From Brachycybe producta (Eukaryota; Arthropoda; Diplopoda; Playtdesmida; Andrognathidae), in contig JAUPFP010000024.1 of assembly GCA_036925085.1 (NCBI GenBank), positions 2,390,001 through 2,454,000 on the forward strand: a stretch of DNA of 64,000 nucleotides, given 5' to 3'. This document shows positions 62,558-64,000 of the stretch, in pieces. Numbering within the stretch: the first letter of the stretch is position 1; every line of letters starts with the position of its first letter. The translations under genes and the position numbers were made by a program. The notes under the pieces were generated by a model. It had not been told where the DNA came from. It saw nothing but the letters and a program-made list of their open reading frames with translations, and ran no database searches.

Positions 62558-63925
62558 CCATTTCGTATGTATATATATAGGTTTAAGCCATTAAAGGTCT
62601 CTCTTTTATTTCAACATAGTATGAAAATCCCCCTGTTGTGCCATTATTGTCATGGTGACATTGGAGAGATAGATAGAGAGAGAAAAACACATCGAGGCGC
62701 CAAAAAAAAACTCCCTAATCTATTTGTCAAAATTTGTCAGATATTCCACAAGGTCTCAATATATAATGTTATATATTTTGAGATATTCTAAATGATTTTT
62801 TTTTTGAAAAAATAGAAACTTTTTATGCAAACATCATCATCATCAGAAAGCAAAAAAAATCAAAAAAAGACCTCTAACCTCTCAAAAAAAACTGACTAAT
62901 AAAACAAATGGTACCAACTACCACCAAATACAAAACCTGCCACATGCTTGATGTATGTTTTTCTTGTGGCATTCCCATCAACTTTTTCTTCCATTCTTTT
63001 CTTGACTTCGTAAATTTTTTTTAAAAAAAACAAGCATGTTTCTTCTTTTTTTATATTTTCAAAAGATAAATGACAAAAACGAATCTCCATTAATAATAAA
63101 AGATGAGGACAGAGACCTTCTCAAATCTAGTTTTTCTTTTTCTGTTTTGTTTCTAAAAAAAAAAAGTTAACTTCAGCAGAACAAAAAAAAAATATTGGCT
63201 CCTTTTTGGTTTATAAATTGACTCGAATTTTTAATGCAATATCTAGGAAAATGTTTCTCAATTTGTGGCCCAAGTGCCAATTGTGACGTAATCATCATTA
63301 GAGAGCAAAAAAATGCAATTATGCTTTTTTTTTCTAATCAAAAAGGATGGTTAGAGGCCATATGTCTAATTACTATTATTTATCAACTAGAGTTTTAGCC
63401 TCTAACCAGTGGTTTTTGATTGAAAAAGTTATAATTGATGATTCATCTAAACGAGATTGTTACTACATAATTGGCACATGAGCCACAGATAGATTTCCTT
63501 GATATGGCATAAAAATCCGAGCCCTAGTTATAAGTTATAACATTTATCATACATGAACAACATAAAGGAACAAAAGTAATTAAAAAGTCATTTGAAAGTC
63601 TTCCAAAAAAAATATATATAAATATATTAACTTAATTGAACACTAAAAGCTCACAATGTAACGTGATACCATTATATAATGTATTTTGTTTGTTTTACTA
63701 ATTTGCACACTTGGAACTTTTAACATTAGCTGATAAAATAGATTAAAATCATAAATTGAAGTTCACCATAATATTCATCTAAAAATAAACTTTGTTAAAA
63801 AAAATTAAGTTTACCTTAAATCTCAAAAATCCATTTTGCGGTGGTCTCTTAATATATAAGTAACCTTGTTTCACAATATCATTCTCAGCAGGTGATGAAG
63901 AATTACTTATTAAAGTGACAGACAT
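34009..63925 (-). CDS. DOK: DOK-family PH/PTB docking adaptor
   Basis: DOK proteins are tyrosine-kinase substrates that dock SH2 proteins near the membrane. Exons (minus): 63925-63815, 39884-39711, 37973-37709, 36222-35988, 35868-35132, 35051-34944 and 34244-34009. They join in phase to 621 residues. The PH domain is at about 17-145 (NDIVKQGYLYIKRPP, then SWHKRYFVLRDE). The IRS/DOK-type PTB domain is at about 187-285 (YDVTIEATKTSRRN, HWPLCFIRKFKS, LELGRRCMTGEGVLQF). The GRRC-x-SGEG-like motif and DIVKQGY start are DOK hallmarks rather than IRS. The C-terminal half is serine-rich and likely disordered, with tyrosine motifs AEYIQAEF, GYLEVLPD and IYHVMD (Y534). The last is a YxxM of the type bound by PI3-kinase p85. 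The paralogue group is undetermined. Exon 1, encoding the first PH strands, is 23.9 kb from exon 2; the clean phase and PH continuity support the join. Confidence 0.87.
34415..34880. mobile_element. FB-1-like foldback carrying an insertion, in DOK intron
   Basis: TTTTTTAGAAACTGGAATCG and CTACTATTCTAGTTTATAAC are weak FB-1 arms. Between them lie three tandem GTAAATGGTATAC units (34452-34490) and a stem-forming block whose arms share GCATCTCGCACAACGACGAG and TCGTCGTGCTAGATGC (34531-34707). Confidence 0.55.
36406..36740 (+). repeat. Minisatellite in DOK intron
   Basis: About ten imperfect units of TTTTGTGGTTCATTTTATTT with a GAGT or GTGTC joint. Two inverted pieces, GTGTTGAACCACAAATAAAT, interrupt it at about 36645-36684. 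It is intronic and AT-rich, with no spacer regularity that would suggest anything else. Confidence 0.8.
37974..39710. other. DOK intron 2, no feature seen
   Basis: AT-rich with a short palindrome of ATATTATATCATATATTATT type near 38010-38060 and a (CA)n tract at 39367-39385. I see no exon or recognisable element. DOK intron 3 (36223-37708) likewise holds only the minisatellite and AT-rich sequence. Confidence 0.4.
40342..40560. mobile_element. FB-1 MITE, left half
   Basis: CTCGTTTTAAAGTGTAAACA, then GATCATTCTGTCCTTCACAA and TTAGAAACTAGAAGGGTAGC. The right half is missing; a SINE-like copy starts about 35 bp on. Confidence 0.8.
40596..40965 (+). mobile_element. SINE-like repeat with 5' hairpin, copy B
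   Basis: GGTGTAACCCGTCATAAATG with the hairpin, ACAGGCAGTTGTGCGCATGC, the pyrimidine block and the CACAGACCTGG plus TATATATA tail all match copy A. TATAACTAG occurs at both borders (40592 and about 40961), which suggests a target duplication. Confidence 0.82.
46060..46310. mobile_element. FB-1 foldback MITE, diverged
   Basis: AATTTCAAAACTAGAATAGT and ATTCACCCTTCTAATCTCTT are the arms. The interior GCGAGCTTTAAAAAAATAAA resembles other copies. Confidence 0.6.
46316..46445 (-). repeat. Dispersed repeat DR-2, copy 3 (reverse)
   Basis: TTACTCTACAGGCAGCCAAA, then GACCTGTGGCAGAGAGAC and AGTCCAATTACC, is the reverse complement of the DR-2 core, with the GCAATTGTTATTG upstream block following. Confidence 0.65.
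49894..50198. mobile_element. FB-3 foldback MITE, copy 1
   Basis: CGAATTTTTATGCAATATCA on the left is the inverse of TTGATATTGCATAAAAATCC on the right. Inner arms are TCAATTTGTGGCCCAAATGC with AATTGTGAAGTAACAAT, and TTACTTCACAATTGGCACTT. Other copies are at 60885-61881 and 63231-63524. Confidence 0.85.
50756..51327 (-). mobile_element. Mariner/Tc1-type element, internally deleted
   Basis: Termini CAGGGTGGGCCAAAAAAATG and CACTTTTTTTGGCCCACCCT are long inverted repeats; TA lies at each border. The length (572 bp) is less than half of an autonomous element. The minus strand keeps an N-terminal transposase fragment (50824-51069). Confidence 0.88.
50824..51069 (-). pseudogene. Mariner/Tc1 transposase N-terminal fragment
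   Basis: The 81-residue frame contains SVSRVINKIDNNGTTERKPG followed by NGRPKSAR and SQDDDPHSHKSPWEIQ. This is the typical helix-turn-helix, GRPR-like and 'THKS..EI' sequence of Tc1/mariner transposases. It ends after the first DNA-binding portion; the DDE catalytic domain is absent, so it cannot catalyse transposition. Orientation within the terminal repeats is as expected. Confidence 0.8.
51895..51965. mobile_element. FB-1 half element
   Basis: CTTTTAGAAACTAGAAGGGT with AGCTAAATCACTTAAG; it then runs directly into the repeat shared with 2668-2720. Confidence 0.7.
51970..52035 (+). repeat. Dispersed repeat shared with 2665-2722
   Basis: Blocks ACAAAATTACTTCGAAAAAT and CTCCGCAAAAAGCGCTGGCA followed by TCGTTTTT match 2665-2722 with few changes. 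It forms the left border of the nested foldback complex. Confidence 0.65.
52140..53465. mobile_element. GC-rich nested foldback complex
   Basis: The outermost arms at 52143-52208 (AATGACAAAAAATTGGTAAG, TGCGGTTC) are inverted at 53392-53462. Inside them, 52200-52512 is itself palindromic (TAGAACCGCA ends, TTCTAACT and AGTTAGAA arms). Next, 52513-53390 has CACTGGCGTAGCTAGG and CCTAGCTACGCCACTG termini, with a second left terminus at 52691. Poly-G/C tracts flank ORF-less DNA. AAAATGAAAGTCGATTTATT (52589) and its inverse form hairpins. The AG-TGGCGTAGCTAG ends are of a type common in cut-and-paste DNA transposons. Confidence 0.75.
54575..54845. mobile_element. FB-1 foldback MITE
   Basis: CTTTCAAAACTAGAATGGTA and TACCATTCTAGTTTTTAAAA are inverse. 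It is enclosed by another inverted pair with ATGACGTTTTTG and AAAAACGTCATGACG (54505-54545, 54855-54872), hinting that it sits inside a second palindrome. Confidence 0.75.
56118..56215 (-). repeat. Dispersed repeat DR-2, copy 4 (reverse)
   Basis: TACTCTGCTAGCAGCCAAAT, then GGCCTATGGCAGAGGGACAT and AGTCCACATGC, match the inverted DR-2 core. Confidence 0.7.
56455..56715. mobile_element. FB-1 foldback MITE, diverged
   Basis: The right arm TTTACTCTTCTAGTTTCAAA is clear. The left arm is reduced to GATATCTTTTTTTAAAAAAT and upstream debris. A C10 run follows at 56710. Confidence 0.55.
57643..58104. mobile_element. hAT-type MITE with 8-bp target duplication
   Basis: CAGCGGTCGCCAACC at the left and GGTTGGCGACCGCTG at the right are perfect inverse ends. 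The flanks CTTTACAG and ATTTACAG differ at one base. Subterminal CGGACCACTGAATTC and GCGGACCACTAATACG repeats fit hAT ends. An open frame of 77 codons (57872-58105) has no match I recognise. Confidence 0.88.
58836..59387 (+). mobile_element. SINE-like repeat with 5' hairpin, copy C, interrupted
   Basis: The same start and hairpin as copy A, then ACAGGCAATTGTGC. After about 200 extra bases comes GTGTGCGCATGC, the pyrimidine block, ATCATGGGGTTC and the CAGACCTGG plus TATATAT tail. The extra DNA contains the ACAGGC-ended MITE at 58877-59017 and a GAAAATGAGCGTTTCATTTTC hairpin. Confidence 0.8.
58877..59017. mobile_element. ACAGGC-ended MITE, copy 3, inside SINE-like copy C
   Basis: Ends ACAGGCAATTGTGCCCAG and CTGGGCATAATTGCCTGT pair. 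Inside are TCCGCCCTTTTATGACGTC and GACGTTCATAAAAGGGCGGA, as in copies 1 and 2. No clear target duplication is visible at its borders. Confidence 0.8.
60800..60870. mobile_element. FB-1 half element
   Basis: TTTTTAGAAACTAGAAGGGC followed by AGCTCAATCCTCTAAA and ATTTTCAAAATAAAACTGAA; only the left half remains, abutting the FB-3 copy. Confidence 0.65.
61096..61814 (+). mobile_element. hAT element nested in FB-3
   Basis: Ends CCAGAGATGGGTA and TACCCATTGTTGC are imperfect inverse copies. AATTGATT and AATTGACT at the borders form an 8-bp duplication with one mismatch. Subterminal ACGTATTATAC repeats (61140-61165 and 61748-61800) are arranged in opposite orientation. Confidence 0.82.
61364..61504 (+). 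pseudogene. Probable hAT transposase C-terminal remnant
   Basis: The 46-residue frame contains SYVRSAIRNRLSLEKSRKTS. This resembles the 'RNRLSxEK...L' end of the hAT dimerisation domain. The frame stops normally after HSDER. The conserved SSERVF region and the catalytic residues upstream are gone. Position inside a hAT-ended element supports the call; similarity is short. Confidence 0.6.
62523..62556. repeat. (TA)n microsatellite
   Basis: About 17 uninterrupted TA units. No other significance seen. Confidence 0.95.
63231..63524. mobile_element. FB-3 foldback MITE, copy 3
   Basis: ACTCGAATTTTTAATGCAAT and GATATGGCATAAAAATCCGA are the ends. TCAATTTGTGGCCCAAGTGC and ACATAATTGGCACATGAGCC are the inner arms. 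It lies about 290 bp downstream of DOK exon 1, within the intron. Confidence 0.85.
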
Positions 63926-64000
63926 TAGATTTTGAATTATTTTATATCGAAATTAAAAAAAAAACAACCACCGTCAAACTATCTCTTTCTCTCTTAAAAA

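Larger units (their letters stand above)
39885..63814 (-). other. DOK intron 1 (about 23.9 kb)
   Basis: This intron interrupts the PH domain and is over a third of the window. I find no credible exon of another gene on either strand. Recognised content: three SINE-like or foldback families, mariner and hAT remnants, and the GC-rich nested element at 52-53.5 kb, each listed separately. The stretches 41000-45900, 46900-49800, 55000-56100 and 62000-63200 show only AT-rich sequence and simple repeats such as (GAT)n at 41596, (GAA)n at 55608 and (TA)n at 62523. Confidence 0.7.

Overview
This is about 64 kb of AT-rich metazoan nuclear DNA with split genes. GT-AG introns range from about 70 nt (RACK1) to about 24 kb, and transposon debris is dense. 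No bacterial, organellar or viral gene is seen. The gene set (PP2A, RACK1, SLC25A16, CAMLG, TFAM, NDNF, an SRCR/LDLRa serine protease and a DOK adaptor) is bilaterian. The compact genes set among many foldback MITEs would suit an invertebrate deuterostome, perhaps a tunicate, but the species is my inference.

Layout. 0.35-2 kb (-): PP2A catalytic subunit; its last exon lies left of the window. 3.5-5.0 kb (+): RACK1, divergent from PP2A across a 1.6-kb spacer holding two copies of a short terminal-inverted-repeat element. 7.4-12.9 kb (-): mitochondrial carrier SLC25A16, divergent from CAMLG/GET2 (13.2-14.3 kb, +) across 323 bp. 14.6-16.35 kb (-): TFAM, convergent with CAMLG. 16.4-26.3 kb: gene-free, repeat-containing. 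26.3-28.2 kb (+): NDNF, convergent with a secreted SRCR-LDLRa-SRCR-trypsin protease (28.3-32.3 kb, -). 34.0-63.9 kb (-): a DOK-family PH/PTB adaptor whose first intron alone spans about 23.9 kb and carries most of the transposon fossils.

The genes are not an operon. Most are housekeeping (phosphatase, ribosomal scaffold, tail-anchored protein insertion, two mitochondrial proteins). NDNF, the protease and DOK act in secretion or signalling.

Mobile DNA dominates the rest. I recognise about twenty copies of a roughly 300-bp foldback element (called FB-1 here), three copies of a second foldback (FB-3), three copies of a SINE-like element with a hairpin at its 5' end, three copies of an ACAGGC-ended element (one with a perfect 9-bp target duplication), several hAT-type elements with 8-bp duplications, a mariner-type element retaining part of its transposase, and a GC-rich nested foldback at 52-53.5 kb. 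The sharpest sequence oddities are one surplus base in TFAM exon 3, a probable GC-AG intron in the protease gene, and a terminal motif shared between the SINE-like element and the ACAGGC element. I found no wholly new biological system.
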